In this document: positions 21,300-34,399 of the stretch, one piece after another | Layout: each line of letters starts with the position of its first letter | Numbering within the stretch: position 1 is the stretch's first letter | Source: Arion vulgaris | Lineage: Eukaryota; Mollusca; Gastropoda; Stylommatophora; Arionidae | DNA length: 64,000 nt | Reading direction: 5' to 3' | NCBI GenBank assembly: GCA_020796225.1 | Contig: CM036767.1 | Span: 11,451,427 to 11,515,426, forward strand | Translations under genes and position numbers: made by a program | Notes under the pieces: model-generated | Seen by the model: only the letters and a program-made list of their open reading frames with translations | What the model was told of the DNA's origin: nothing | Database searches by the model: none

Positions 21300-22620
21300 A
21301 GCACTTTCCTATGTCCGTTCGTGCCCTTTCTGAAGGATGGATACTATTTATGATTGGGTGATTTGAAGTAATTGTTGTTGTTGTTGTCAGGTATGGCGAG
21401 TGGTCAGTGGCTCTTGGTTAGAGTATGTATTTCAGGTTGGGCGGCGCTGGCCTGGGCACTTCATTGTGGTCATTTCATTATAGTCCTCTTTATTCCATCG
21501 TAGCCTTTCCTATTCCATCAATAGATGGTTTCCTTTTATTTGTTTGGTGCTTATCTAACGATGACAATGACGATAACAGGACACGATAGGTACTAACAAA
21601 AATGCTGTAAGCTTTGTATATGACTTTATTCGACGTTGCTTTACAGACATTTTTAGAACACGTCTGTTCAGTTACAAAGATCATATGCGTCTCCTTGTTT
21701 ACTAAAACTTGTACCCTTCGTCACTGCACTACCTACGTCGTTTGGTTTTTACTACGTCAATGTCTCCTTTTGTGTTACCATCTGCTTAGAGAGTAACCAC
21801 AGTCTGCTAATAAAATATCTAAATATATACAAACTACATACTAAAGCTAACTGTCTGGTTCTTCAGCTGCCACCTGGGGAGGGGCTATGACACAATGAAG
21901 TTAATCCTTCGGCATTAAAACTCTTTTTTTAAGCTTTAGTTAGCAGCAGTCAGTCACAATATTTTATCATAAAGTCATTTTCCAGACACTTGTCCACGCC
22001 CCCTCCCCGTCTTCAATTTTAATATATGGACGCTCATAGCTGTCAAGTAGGTCAAGTTCCGACAGGAACAAACTTGAAGATAATGATGATTTGTACTATT
22101 ACTTCAACACTTCGTACATTACCTGCAGCATTATGTGCCTTGTGTTTACCATTTACCTTTCATACGCAATAGAAATCAGAGCGGTGTGGTGACATTCAAT
22201 TTATTCATGTCTGAAATAACGAACAATGGATTCCGAATTCTGGAAATAGTTAGTGGGATTGACTCTACTCTATTGGTAGTAATGTGGGCTTAGAACAATA
22301 CGCAAATATGTACACAACTAAATTGAATTAAGATATGCTATGTCTCGTATAAACAATGAGAAATGCTTGCAATCAGTCCATTAGCCAAGCTTACTTTCGA
22401 GTAAAAATGTGGGATATTCCCCAATCCCTTCAATTGCTAGTGCTGATTTTTCCCCGCACGCTTTCTCTATGTAAAATCACATGTCCACCAATTGCTCCCC
22501 TCAACCGCTTCACAAAACGTTCTAGATGGCGTTAGTCTACGAAGACAGAAAAGACTGAGCGATTTTCTGAGTCATGCGCCGACAAGGGTCGTGACTCCTA
22601 ACCTAAGTACCTAACATACC
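21300..22620. other. Unassigned non-repeat stretch
   Basis: No ORF above about 65 codons, no known repeat family and no domain motif seen. Confidence 0.4.
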
Positions 22621-22624
22621 GCAA

Positions 22625-22830
22625 ATACACGCCCGCCTGGCAGCGTGTTCGTAGCGCGTTGGATGACGGGTGACAAGCCCCCTTTGAGTGCGGTTCAATT
22701 CAGCGGGCTGGCAGAAAAGCCACAATTTCTCCAGATTTACGGTGTTCGTGGCACCGAACCGAAGGGTTGCGATGTCCATGGCACCGAGCCGAAAGCTGAA
22801 ACCTCAAGTGCTTCTGGATCGGGAAAAAAC
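22625..22830 (+). mobile_element. SINE-D copy
   Basis: Well-preserved example. tRNA-like head with GTTCGTAGCGCGTTGGA and GGTTCAATTC, body with two GGCACCGA-containing repeats, GTGCTTCTGGATCGG end and an A-rich tail. Confidence 0.85.
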
Positions 22831-23181
22831 GCACAAAATAACCGTCAATACACACCATGTGCCGATAATAACGCGTCCCTAGAAACTGACAGGCTACAAG
22901 GCCGTTAATTTCGACAATAAACAGATACTTATAGCTGCTCTACAAATATCGTATAGTAAATATCGCTGTGAATACTTAACAAAATAATTACTTTATTTTT
23001 ATTGTCTTTCTGGCCTGGCATACTTTTTATTTTATTGTCTTTCTAGCACTTATGGAGAATACGCCACTGTACGGCTCTGGCGAATGGTGAGTATCTGGCG
23101 CAAAAAAACCCCCACATAGGAATAGATTCTTGGAGACTTCTGTGTCAAACGCGAGAATATGATTAAGGTACTATGCTACTG

Positions 23182-23458
23182 GAGAGCCGCGGTAGCGTAG
23201 TTGTTAGTGAACTCGCTTCTCGCTTCGGTGGTCCGGGTTCAACTCCCGCAGTGTGCGTGGAATTTTTCCCGACCACGACGGCTCTCAGGTCGACCCAGCC
23301 TCAACTGGGTACCAGACATGCTCTGGGAAAGTAAAGGCGGCCGGCGTGATGCTGACCACATCACCCATCGTGTGCCGACGATCAATGAATAATACAGGCC
23401 TAACACTGTATTACCCTATATACCACAAGGTATGAAAGGGTTCCTTTACTTTTACTTT
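23182..23458 (+). mobile_element. SINE-E copy with target duplication
   Basis: Head has GTAGCGTAGTTGTTAG and GGGTTCAACTCCC (A and B boxes). Body contains CTCAGGTCGACCCAGCC; tail is (CTTTTA)n. Flanked by perfect 13-base repeats TACTATGCTACTG at 23169-23181 and 23459-23471. Confidence 0.9.
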
Positions 23459-23912
23459 TACTATGCTACTGACAGTTGGGTCATTTTATGTTCAAGAAAT
23501 CGATTTTTCAAAATCATCATATTATGTTAGTATTGCATCTCTACAATCAAATTACGTAAAGTGTTTTTATTTGTGATCCCGAAAAATGCTTCAAAATTAT
23601 TATTGAACAGCCCTACCCTCTAAAAATTCCTTATAGAAAATGTATACAATTGTCTTTCTTTTGTCTCTAGATACAGTGTATGGTATTCAATTAACCCAAT
23701 CGAATCATGTATCATTGTAAAGCTTGATCTGAGTACTAACAGATATATTAGATTTAATTAGGCTAGGCAATGACTGTATGCTCTAACAGACGATTTCCTT
23801 GACAATTTAGACTGAATTCACATTACATTTTTAAAACGCAGTTTTCACCCATTTGTAAATTTCGTACGTTTTCCACCGTGAAATAAATCTTCAAGATATC
23901 AATATGAGATTA

Positions 23913-24157
23913 CGCCCGAGTGGTTACCGGGCCCAAATTTGGGGTGTAAAGAATAGAACCACTGTTACCTGCCACGCATGTCGTAAGAGGCGACCAAGGA
24001 AGTTTGGCTGAATCGGATGCACGTGTCCTAAACGTGTAGAAGTCTATGCGTTTAGGGGCCTACCAAACCAATGTGCAACGTATACACGTTCTTGGCAAAG
24101 ATCAAACATATCACAAAGAGTGATTAAAATTGGTCGTAAAGAACGAACGCAAAGAAG
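23913..24157 (+). mobile_element. SINE-B copy with target duplication
   Basis: Flanked by AATATGAGATTA at 23901-23912 and 24158-24169. This pair fixes both ends of the family: it starts CGCCCGAGTGG and ends GCAAAGAAG. Confidence 0.9.
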
Positions 24158-24169
24158 AATATGAGATTA

Positions 24170-25060
24170 GGCGAAGACATGTATCTATTAATATGGAAGA
24201 GACTAGACAACAGAAAATGCACATTTCTCAAGCGAATAAATATATATATGAATTTTTTAATGAACCAATGGGTCCTATTTTGGGCCGTAAATTGGGTAGG
24301 TCTTATTCGTTGCACTCCCAGAGATCAGTTACATGTTACAGAACAATTTAAAGTTGTCAGGTACCCAGAATATTGGTATATTTAGGCTGTTCAGTCGAAA
24401 AAAATTGCAATTGTTATTTATTTCACTCTGTTTGGAGACCATACGACGTTGTTTACAATCCAAGATGGCTGCAGTTTCCATGGCAACCCGATAATTTATT
24501 AATGCGAAAGATATCTAAATTTTCATTTTAGACCACTCTAGTAGTAACTGCTATGTATCACCTAATTTTATTGAGAGATAAGAAAGTTGAGAAATCCTCT
24601 ACCATAACCTCTTAAGATAATAAAACAGAAATAACCGGTAGAGCTAATTCTTAAATAGATGTGGCCGAAGATTGAGCACCTGACACAAATCACAGTCAAC
24701 TCTAGATAACTAGGCCAGACAACTGACCGGGGATTCCTTGACCTAGATCAGAAAAGGAGGCTGGAAATTACAGATGTTTGATAGAACACTGCACGTTTTA
24801 AGCAATTTTACTCAATTCTAAGTCTATGGTTATTTATTGGTAACAAATATTCATTATTTTGATATTCCTTATTGTTAAACTTAACTTGTTGGATAACATA
24901 TAACTTCGATTTAGCATTTTATGTTGATTTTAAAATGAATTCGTCTATATATTCATCAATACTGGAATGAAAGGTCACGTGGTGAAGTTGTGGTCTCATT
25001 TCCCTTAATTCTTACCTGAGTCTGAAGGCCCATAAGTTTAGAGTTGGCTCTGCACAAATA
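24170..25060. other. Unassigned flank with a dispersed repeat next to the 26-bp array
   Basis: 24975-25060 (GGTCACGTGGTGAAGTTGTGG and following) recurs at 60660-60745 and, inverted, near 51590-51670. The preceding AAAATGAATTCGT-containing segment has a relative at 60960-60985. Class unknown. 24170-24900 has no feature I can name. Confidence 0.4.
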
Positions 25061-25061
25061 C

Positions 25062-26954
25062 TATGCACTTGAATAAACAAGAATACCTGCACTTGAATAA
25101 ACAAGGAATACTTTGCACTTGACACAACAATCAGTATAGTAAACGTGACTCAACAATCAATATAGTAAACTTGACTCAACAATCAATATAGTAAAATTGA
25201 CTCAACAATCAATATAGTAAACTTGACTCAACAATCAATATAGTAAACTTGACTCAACAATCAATATAGTAAAATGACTCAACGATCAATATAGTAAACT
25301 TGACACAACAATCAGTATAGTAACGACTCAACAATAATAGTAAACTTGACTCAACAATCAATATAGTAAAATTGACTCAACAATCAATATAGTAAAATTG
25401 ACTCAACAATCAATATAGTAAAATTGACACAACAATCAATATAGTAAACTTGACACAACAATCAAGTATAGTAAACTTGACTCAACAATCAATATAGTAA
25501 ACCTGACTCAACAATCAATATAGTAAAATTGGCTCAACAATCAATATAGTAAACTTGACTCAACAATCAATATAGTAAACTTGACTCAACAATCAATATA
25601 GTAAACTTGACTCAACAATCAATATAGTAAAATTGACTCAACAATCAATATAGTAAAATTGACTCAACAATCAATATAGTAAACTTGACTCAACAATCAA
25701 TATTGTAAACTTGACTCAACAATCAATTTAGTAAACTTGACTCAACAATCAATATAGTAAACTTGACTCAACAATCAATATAGTAAACTTGACACAACAA
25801 TCAATATAGTAAACTTGACTCGACAATCAATATTGTAAACTTGACTCAACAATCAATATAGTAAACTTGACTCAACATCAATATAGTAAACTTGACTCAA
25901 CAATCAATATAGTAAAATTGACTCAACAATCAATATAGTAAATTTGACTCAACAATCAATATAGTAAACTTGACTCAACAATCAATATAGTAAACTTGAC
26001 TCAACAATCAATATAGTAAAATTGACTCAACAATCAATATAGTAAACTTGACTCAAATCAATTTAACTGCTCAACAATCAATATTGTAAAATTGACTCAA
26101 CACTCAATATAGTAAACTTGACTCAACAATCAATATAGTAAACTTGACTCAACAATCAATATAGTAAACTTGACCTCAACAATCAATATAGTAAACTTGA
26201 CTCAACAATCAATATAGTAAAATTGACTCAACAATCAATATAGTAAACTTGACTCAACAATCAATATAGTAAAATTGACTCAACAATCAATATAGTAAAC
26301 TTGACTCAACAATCAATATTGTAAACTTGACTCAACAATCAATATTGTAAAATTGACTCAACACTCAATATAGTAAACTTGACTCAACAATCAATATAGT
26401 AAACTTGACTCAACAATCAATATAGTAAACTTGACCTCAACAATCAATATAGTAAACTTGACTCAACAATCAATATAGTAAAATTGACTCAACAATCAAT
26501 ATAGTAAACTTGACTCAACAATCAATATAGTAAACTTGACTCAACAATCAATATAGTAAACTTGACTCAACAATCAATATAGTAAACTTGACACAACAAT
26601 CAATATAGTAAACTTGACTCAACAATCAATATAGTAAACTTGACTCAACAATCAATATAGTAAACTTGACTCAACAATCAATTAGTAAACTTGACTCAAC
26701 AATCAATATAGTAAAATTGACTCAACAATCAATATAGTAAACTTGACTCAACAATCAATATAGTAAACTTGACTCAACAATCAATATAGTAAACTTGACT
26801 CAACAATCAATATAGTAAACTTGACTCAACAATCAATATAGTAAACTTGACTCAACAATCAATATAGTAAACTTGACTCAACAATCAATATAGTAAACTT
26901 GACTCAACAATCAATATAGTAAACTTGACTCAACAATCAATATAGTAAACTTGA
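25062..26954 (+). repeat. 26-bp minisatellite, variant 1 (about 70 units)
   Basis: Unit is TTGACTCAACAATCAATATA plus GTAAAC. Sites that vary are mainly CTTG/ATTG and CTCA/CACA, with a few 1-bp indels. A short lead-in of GCACTTGAATAAACAAG units precedes it. Two longer blocks near 26090-26200 and 26350-26460 repeat the same irregular unit order, a sign of segmental duplication inside the array. Confidence 0.95.
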
Positions 26955-26955
26955 C

Positions 26956-27418
26956 GTAAAAATTTTCTTGTTCTTCGAACGCTCCATATTGACCACTTGT
27001 TAAACCACTCGTTGTGATCTTTATGTGATCTGAGCCTAAGAGAGCAGGGCCGTGTCATGCTATGATACAGAGAGGCGACCGCATCAGGCGGCTCCGTAAG
27101 GAGGGCGGCATAAGCAGCAAAAGCAAAATTACAATTGAAGGTTATTTTAAGGAAACAAACATTTAAAGGGCGGCAATTCGAAGACTTGCATCATACTGAG
27201 AAAATATACCGCACGGCCCTGTAAGAGAGATTGCACTTTGTGCCAGTTATGTGCCTACAACTAGGTCAGCGATCACAACCGATTTCTGTGATGCTTTTTA
27301 TCTACAAGGGTAGCTTCCCTAGGCCCCAAAATAAGTCTCCTTTTACAACGTGCTTTATAGGTCGCAGTGTTACTATTCTTTGCTCCCCTTGCGAGCTCAG
27401 GCAACACATGGGCGACTC
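26956..27418 (-). mobile_element. SINE-A copy inside the 26-bp array, itself holding MITE-2
   Basis: Minus-strand SINE-A: tail at 26970, core, MITE at 27045-27221, remainder to the head at about 27415. Array units lie on both sides. Confidence 0.85.
27045..27221. mobile_element. MITE-2 copy with 8-bp target duplication
   Basis: 177 bases with inverted ends CAGGGCCGTG and CACGGCCCTG. Flanked by TAAGAGAG at 27037-27044 and 27222-27229. hAT-like by duplication length; non-autonomous. Confidence 0.9.
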
Positions 27419-28150
27419 AACAATTAATATAGCACACTTTACTCAACAAGCATTACTATACACTTTACTCAACAAGCATTACTATATACACTTTACTCAA
27501 CAAGCATTACTATTACACTTTACTCAACAAGCATTACTATACACTTTACTCAACAAGCATAACGAAACACTTTACTCAACAAGCATAACGAAACACTTTA
27601 CTCAACAAGTAGAACGAAACACTTTACTCAACAAGCAGAACGAAACACTTTACTCAACAAGCATAACGAAACACTTTACTCAACAAGCATAACGAAACAC
27701 TTTACTCAACAAGCATAACGAAACACTTTACTCAACAAGCATAACGAAACACTTTACTCAACAAGTAGAACGAAACACTTTACTCAACAAGCAGAACGAA
27801 ACACTTTACTCAACAAGCATAACGAAACACTTTACTCAACAAACAGAACGAAACACTTTACTCAACAAGCAGAACGAAACACTTTACTCAACAAGCATTA
27901 CTATACACTTTACTCAACAAGCAGAACGAAACACTTTACTCAACAAGCAGAACGAAACACTTTACTCAACAAGCATTACTATACACTTTACTCAACAAGC
28001 ATTACTATACACTTTACTCAACAAGCAGAACGAAACACTTTACTCAACAAGCATTACTATACACTTTACTCAACAAGCAGAACGAAACACTTTACTCAAC
28101 AAGCAGAACGAAACACTTTACTCAACAAGCATTACTATACACTTGACACA
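27415..28150 (+). repeat. 26-bp minisatellite, variant 2 (about 28 units)
   Basis: Unit CTTTACTCAACAAGCATAAC plus GAAACA, with forms ending in GCAGAACGAAACA and GCATTACTATACA. The first unit (ACTCAACAATTAATATAGCA) is intermediate with variant 1, so both arrays are parts of one tract. Confidence 0.95.
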
Positions 28151-28177
28151 GATTTTAGCGCAGTTATATCACAACCT

Positions 28178-28432
28178 CTTTATCTTCTTCGAGCGCTCCA
28201 TATCGACCACTTGTTACACTATTCTTTGTGATTTGTATGTGATCTGAGCCTAAGATCGATTGTACGTTGTGCGCCTACAAGTGCCAGCACATCCGATTTA
28301 TACGACACTTTAAAAAAAAACGAGTTTAGCTTAACTAGGCCCATACATTAGTCGCCTTTTACAACATGCATTGTAGGTCGCAGTGGTGCTATTCTTTGCT
28401 TCCTTACGAGCCTTGGCACCACACGAGCGTTG
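28178..28432 (-). mobile_element. SINE-A copy
   Basis: Minus-strand SINE-A directly after variant 2 of the 26-bp array, diverged in its middle. Confidence 0.8.
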
Positions 28433-28679
28433 GACTACGTGAAACACTAATCTTTTACTTTGGGATTTAAACTACAAGTACCTCTGAAGTCGAAGTAAGA
28501 CTCGCCTGAATGGTGAGAGACACTGGTGATATGAAACAAGCCTTCTTACAACAATCAAATAAAGGTGACATACTAAGAGCCAAACATGGACAATGAGCAA
28601 AGCGCAGTCGCAAAAATAATAACATGTGAAATGCGGTACCTGAGAAAATACCAACAACACCAGAAAAAACAGTCAACAT

Positions 28680-29290
28680 AAGAAAGAAAGTTGGCACAGA
28701 ACCTTGCTTGAATTACATTGAGAAACGGGGAATGCCTAGAGTAGTTGATAGTAGCTCGGCCTGCTAGCTGTGAGATGCCTTATAGCTCGGGTTCGAACCT
28801 ACTGTCCGGCATTTGTTCGAGTCCCCTGGTCTTACTCAGGACGATAACGTGAGTACCTCTGAAGTCGGAGAAAATCTGCCTGTATGGCGAGGGAATACTA
28901 ATTACGAGTACATTGAGCACACGGCTGCCAGTGTAAAGTAATTTACAATGTCACGCTGCTGCCATTGTAAGAAATTGGAAAACAGATTTTCACGCAAAAT
29001 CAGTTTCAGAGATGGAACTTCGTCTGAGTTGAAAGCGGACGACGAAAGAAAAAACAAAAAAAAACATTGAGAAACAAAGTCACCAACATCAGCATAAGAA
29101 AGAAAGTTGGCACAGAACCTTGCTTGAATTACATTGAGAAACAAAGAATGAAGTGGTTTGGACACTTAATAAGAATGTATGCAAACTCCACAGTATACAG
29201 TGTCTTTTACAACAGAACATCAGGAAAGAAGGCGAGAGGGAGACCCGAAAAGATGGTTAGATGACATAGCAGAATCCTGCCAGAGAGCAA
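28680..29290 (+). mobile_element. LINE 3' fragment split by SINE-K
   Basis: Resumes after the SINE with EPCLNYIEKQRMKWFGHLIR, then KKARGRPEKM and a stop. A 45-base segment around TTGGCACAGAACCTTGCTTG occurs on both sides of the SINE, so a short duplication is also present. Confidence 0.75.
28727..29063 (+). mobile_element. SINE-K copy with target duplication
   Basis: Same family as 11111-11442, with B-box GGGTTCGAACC. Flanked by ACATTGAGAAAC at 28715-28726 and 29064-29075. Confidence 0.9.
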
Positions 29291-29508
29291 AAATAACAAT
29301 CAGCTAAGCCACCAAAACAGCGCAAGACAAAAACAGAAAACCACGACACGGTGCAACAACACGGTAGCAGTGTCGGTAGCAGTGTGACAACAAAAGAAGA
29401 AAGAAGATACTAGGCGCCTGAATTAATAGCGGGTTGGGGAGGGGGGTGTGAGGGCGGGGGAGACCTAACGTTGATAATGATTGTATATTTAAGTACACTT
29501 CTGGACCA

Positions 29509-32500
29509 CTCACATTCCATCATTCTGAAATCATCTCTGCCGATTTCATTAAAGCATTCACATTCCATCATTCTGAAAATATCTCTGTCGATTTCATTAA
29601 AGCATTCACATTCCATCATTCTGAAATCATCTCTGTCGATTTCATTAAAGCATTCACATTCCATCATTCTGAAAATATCTCTGTCGATTTCATTAAAGCA
29701 TTCACATTCCATCATTCTGAAAACATCTCTGTCGATTTCATTAAAGCATTCACATTCCATCATTCTGAAATAATCTCTGTCGATTTCATTAAAGCATTCA
29801 CATTCCATCATTCTGAAAATATCTCTGTCGATTTCATTAAAGCATTCACATTCCATCATTCTGAAAACATCTCTGTCGATTTCATTACAGCATTCACATT
29901 CCATCATTCTGAAAACATCTCTGTCGATTTCATTACAGCATTCACATTCCATCATTCTGAAAATATCTCTGTCGATTTCATTAAAGCATTCACATTCCAT
30001 CATTCTGAAAACATCTCTGTCGATTTCATTACAGCATTCACATTCCATCATTCTGAAAACATCTCTGTCGATTTCATTACAGCATTCACATTCCATCATT
30101 CTGAAAACATCTCTGTCGATTTCATTACAGCATTCACATTCCATCATTCTGAAAACATCTCTGTCGATTTCATTACAGCATTCACATTCCATCATTCTGA
30201 AAACATCTCTGTCGATTTCATTACAGCATTCACATTCCATCATTCTGAAAATATCTCTGTCGATTTCATTACAGCATTCACATTCCATCATTCTGAAAAC
30301 ATCTCTGTCGATTTCATTACAGCATTCACATTCCATCATTCTGAAAACATCTCTGTCGATTTCATTACAGCATTCACATTCCATCATTCTGAAAACATCT
30401 CTGTCGATTTCATTACAGCATTCACATTCCATCATTCTGAAAATATCTCTGTCGATTTCATTAAAGCATTCACATTCCATCATTCTGAAAACATCTCTGT
30501 CGATTTCATTACAGCATTCACATTCCATCATTCTGAAAACATCTCTGTCGATTTCATTACAGCATTCACATTCCATCATTCTGAAAACATCTCTGTCGAT
30601 TTCATTACAGCATTCACATTCCATCATTCTGAAAACATCTCTGTCGATTTCATTACAGCATTCACATTCCATCATTCTGAAAATATCTCTGTCGATTTCA
30701 TTACAGCATTCACATTCCATCATTCTGAAAACATCTCTGTCGATTTCATTACAGCATTCACATTCCATCATTCTGAAAACATCTCTGTCGATTTCATTAC
30801 AGCATTCACATTCCATCATTCTGAAAACATCTCTGTCGATTTCATTACAGCATTCACATTCCATCATTCTGAAAACATCTCTGTCGATTTCATTACAGCA
30901 TTCACATTCCATCATTCTGAAAACATCTCTGTCGATTTCATTACAGCATTCACATTCCATCATTCTGAAAACATCTCTGTCGATTTCATTACAGCATTCA
31001 CATTCCATCATTCTGAAAACATCTCTGTCGATTTCATTACATCATTCACATTCCATCATTCTGAAAACATCTCTGTCGATTTCATTAAAGCATTCACATT
31101 CCATCATTCTGAAAACATCTCTGTCGATTTCATTACAGCATTCACATTCCATCATTCTGAAAACATCTCTGTCGATTTCATTACAGCATTCACATTCCAT
31201 CATTCTGAAAACATCTCTGTCGATTTCATTACAGCATTCACATTCCATCATTCTGAAAATATCTCTGTCGATTTCATTACAGCATTCACATTCCATCATT
31301 CTGAAAACATCTCTGTCGATTTCATTACAGCATTCACATTCCATCATTCTGAAAATATCTCTGTCGATTTCATTACAGCATTCACATTCCATCATTCTGA
31401 AAACATCTCTGTCGATTTCATTAAAGCATTCACATTCCATCATTCTGAAAACATCTCTGTCGATTTCATTACAGCATTCACATTCCATCATTCTGAAAAC
31501 ATCTCTGTCGATTTCATTACAGCATTCACATTCCATCATTCTGAAAACATCTCTGTCGATTTCATTACAGCATTCACATTCCATCATTCTGAAAATATCT
31601 CTGTCGATTTCATTAAAGCATTCACATTCCATCATTCTGAAAACATCTCTGTCGATTTCATTACAGCACTCACATTCCATCATTCTGAAAACATCTCTGT
31701 CGATTTCATTACAGCATTCACATTCCATCATTCTGAAAATATCTCTGTCGATTTCATTAAAGCATTCACATTCCATCATTCTGAAAACATCTCTGTCGAT
31801 TTCATTACAGCACTCACATTCCATCATTCTGAAAATATCTCTGTCGATTTCATTACAGCACTCACATTCCATCATTCTGAAAACATCTCTGTCGATTTCA
31901 TTACAGCATTCACATTCCATCATTCTGAAAACATCTCTGTCGATTTCATTACAGCACTCACATTCCATCATTCTGAAATAATCTCTGTCGATTTCATTAA
32001 AGCATTCACATTCCATCATTCTGAAAATATCTCTGTCGATTTCATTACAGCACTCACATTCCATCATTCTGAAAACATCTCTGTCGATTTCATTACAGCA
32101 TTTACATTCCATCATTCTGAAAACATCTCTGTCGATTTCATTACAGCACTCACATTCCATCATTCTGAAAATATCTCTGTCGATTTCATTACAGCACTCA
32201 CATTCCATCATTCTGAAAACATCTCTGTCGATTTCATTACAGCATTCACATTCAATCATTCTGAAAACATCTCTGTCGATTTCATTACAGCACTCACATT
32301 CCATCATTCTGAAATAATCTCTGTCGATTTCATTAAAGCATTCACATTCCATCATTCTGAAAACATCTCTGTCGATTTCATTACAGCATTCACATTCCAT
32401 CATTCTGAAAACATCTCTGTCGATTTCATTACAGCATTCACATTCCATCATTCTGAAAACATCTCTGTCGATTTCATTACAGCATTCACATTCCATCATT

Positions 32501-32628
32501 CTGAAAACATCTCTGTCGATTTCATTACAGCATTCACATTCCATCATTCTGAAAATATCTCTGTCGATTTCATTACAGCATTCACATTCCATCATTCTGA
32601 AAACATCTCTGTCGATTTCATTACAGCA
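29509..32628 (-). repeat. 48-bp minisatellite, 65 units, no length variation
   Basis: 3120 bases equal exactly 65 units of 48. On the minus strand one frame reads as a 16-residue unit MECECCNEIDRDVFRM. It is open from 32595 to 29410 except for one TGC-to-TGA change at 31042-31044. Two plus-strand frames of the consensus are also stop-free, so openness follows from the period. The commonest variants are Cys/Phe and Val/Ile changes, with no excess of silent ones. I see no start context, splice signals or flanking exon, so I annotate satellite DNA, not a protein. Confidence 0.93.
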
Positions 32629-32850
32629 GTTATATTGTCAGGAGGTTTCCCATTCGATTATAATCGACCACTGACACAACCAACTAATGAAAGAAGGAAA
32701 CGAACAAAACTGTCTTTGTTTCAGGCTGGCAGCTGTCAATAGCTTTTAGTGAAGCCACAGAACCTCGCTTTCATTTTTGTTTGTCGTGCTTAATGTCGCG
32801 AATATTCGATTTCAGTTCTCATTTCATTTAGTCGTGCTTTTTTTCCACAT

Positions 32851-33335
32851 CTGGAATTGTTCCTTCAACTTTTCTGTTGGGATTTTTGAAAGTGCTATTT
32901 AACACTTGATAGTGTCATTTGGAATTGTTCCTTTAACTTTTCTGTTGGGATTTTTGAAAGTGCTATTTAACACTTGATAGTGTCATTTGGAATTGTTCCT
33001 TCAACTTTTCTGTTGGGATTTTTGAAAGTGCTATTTAACACTTGATAGTGTCATTTGGAATTGTTCCTTTAACTTTTCTGTTGGGATTTTTGAAAGTGCT
33101 ATTTAACACTTGATAGTGTCATTTGGAATTGTTCCTTTAACTTTTCTGTTGGGATTTTTGAAAGTGCTATTTAACACTTGATAGTGTCATTTGGAATTGT
33201 TCCTTTAACTTTTCTGTTGGGATTTTTGAAAGTGCTATTTAACACTTGATAGTGTCATTTGGAATTGTTCCTTTAACTTTTCTGTTGGGATTTTTGAAAG
33301 TGCTATTTAACACTTGATAGTGTCATTTGGAATTG
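32851..33335 (+). repeat. 68-bp minisatellite, 7 units
   Basis: Unit runs from TTGGAATTGTTCCTTTAACT to CACTTGATAGTGTCAT and starts every 68 bases at 32851, 32919, 32987, 33055, 33123, 33191 and 33259. Copies are almost identical, hence young. Each holds the dyad CACT-TGAT-AGTG. Diverged pieces continue after the SINE at 33609-33700. Confidence 0.95.
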
Positions 33336-33346
33336 TTGTTAAACAT

Positions 33347-33608
33347 GCCCATGTGACGTCAGGACTCGCAAGGGGAGCAAAGAATAGTTACACTGTGACC
33401 TACAAGGCATGTCGTAAGAGGCGACCGATGAAGGAGCTAGGGAAGCTACCCTAGTAAATAAAAAGCATCGCAGAAATCGGATGTGCTGGTCTACTTGTAG
33501 GCGCCTAACTGGCACAGCGTAAAATAGCTCTTAGGCTCAGGTCACATACAAATCACAAAGAGTGGTTAACAAGTGTTCGATACGGAGCGTTTGAAGAAGA
33601 AGAAGAAA
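33347..33608 (+). mobile_element. SINE-A copy with target duplication
   Basis: Flanked by TTGTTAAACAT at 33336-33346 and 33609-33619, which splits the last part of the 68-bp array region. Defines the full length of SINE-A at about 260 bases with a (GAA)n tail. Confidence 0.9.
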
Positions 33609-33789
33609 TTGTTAAACATTTGAAAGTGTTGTAATTTGGAAGTGTTAAATAATATTTAGAAGTGTCATTTTGAATTTATATTTTACATAATGAAGTGTTG
33701 TCAATTGGAAGTGCTCATTGGGACTCTTCTTGAAAGTTACATAGTATCTTATATGGTACCTGATATCGAGCGCTTTGTTAAAGATACAC

Positions 33790-34178
33790 ACACCGCCCCA
33801 GTGGTTACAGGGGTCCAAATTTGGGGTGTAAAGAATGGAACCACTGTTACCTGCCACGCATGTCGTAAGAGGCGACTAATGAGGTTTGGCTGAAATCGGA
33901 TGCACGTGTTCTAAATGTGTAGAAGCCAACCTGCTTCCTTGCAGGTCGGCTGGGGACAGCCAAAGGCTAACGGAGAGTGAACCCAGTAAACGCTGACTGA
34001 ATCCGGACACATTGCCGAAGGATAAGCACCAGAGCTCCAAATGGCGCCGAAGATGTAACGAAACCCACCCATGCTAAGGCTGCATGAATCAGATTTCCAC
34101 ATGAATGAATTTATGGAGAGATCTGGTACATCGGTCTTTTAGGTGATCGCGAGAGAGAGAGAGAGAGAGACACACACA
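33790..34178 (+). mobile_element. SINE-B/H composite copy
   Basis: Head and first third are SINE-B up to about 33920. The sequence then switches to body H (AACCTGCT-CCTTGCAGGTCG through CCATGCTAAGGCTGCATGAA) and ends in (GA)n. Confidence 0.75.
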
Positions 34179-34399
34179 CACGCACAATCTTCTCACTGAT
34201 ACCAACTATGCAGATAAATACTTTAAATTATGTCTAAAGATTATGTGACTGGCGCGCTACCTACTGCGCTACATAGGCTCTTGTCATAACAGGTTAAGTA
34301 TCATCTTCTTGGCACTCTTCACATTAGCCTAGCTTATCATGATTGGAGGGTTTTTGTGTGTCTTGATGATCCTTCAAGATATGTTGACAGGTATCTAAC

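Noticed and set aside
29410..32595. Long Cys-rich repeat protein of 533 and 517 codons
   Set aside because: Open frame is a consequence of a 48-base period; three of six consensus frames are open, substitutions are mostly non-silent, and no exon or start signals were seen.
25062..32628. CRISPR-like appearance of the regular arrays
   Set aside because: Units are head-to-tail without unique spacers, in a eukaryotic genome with introns and SINEs; no cas genes.
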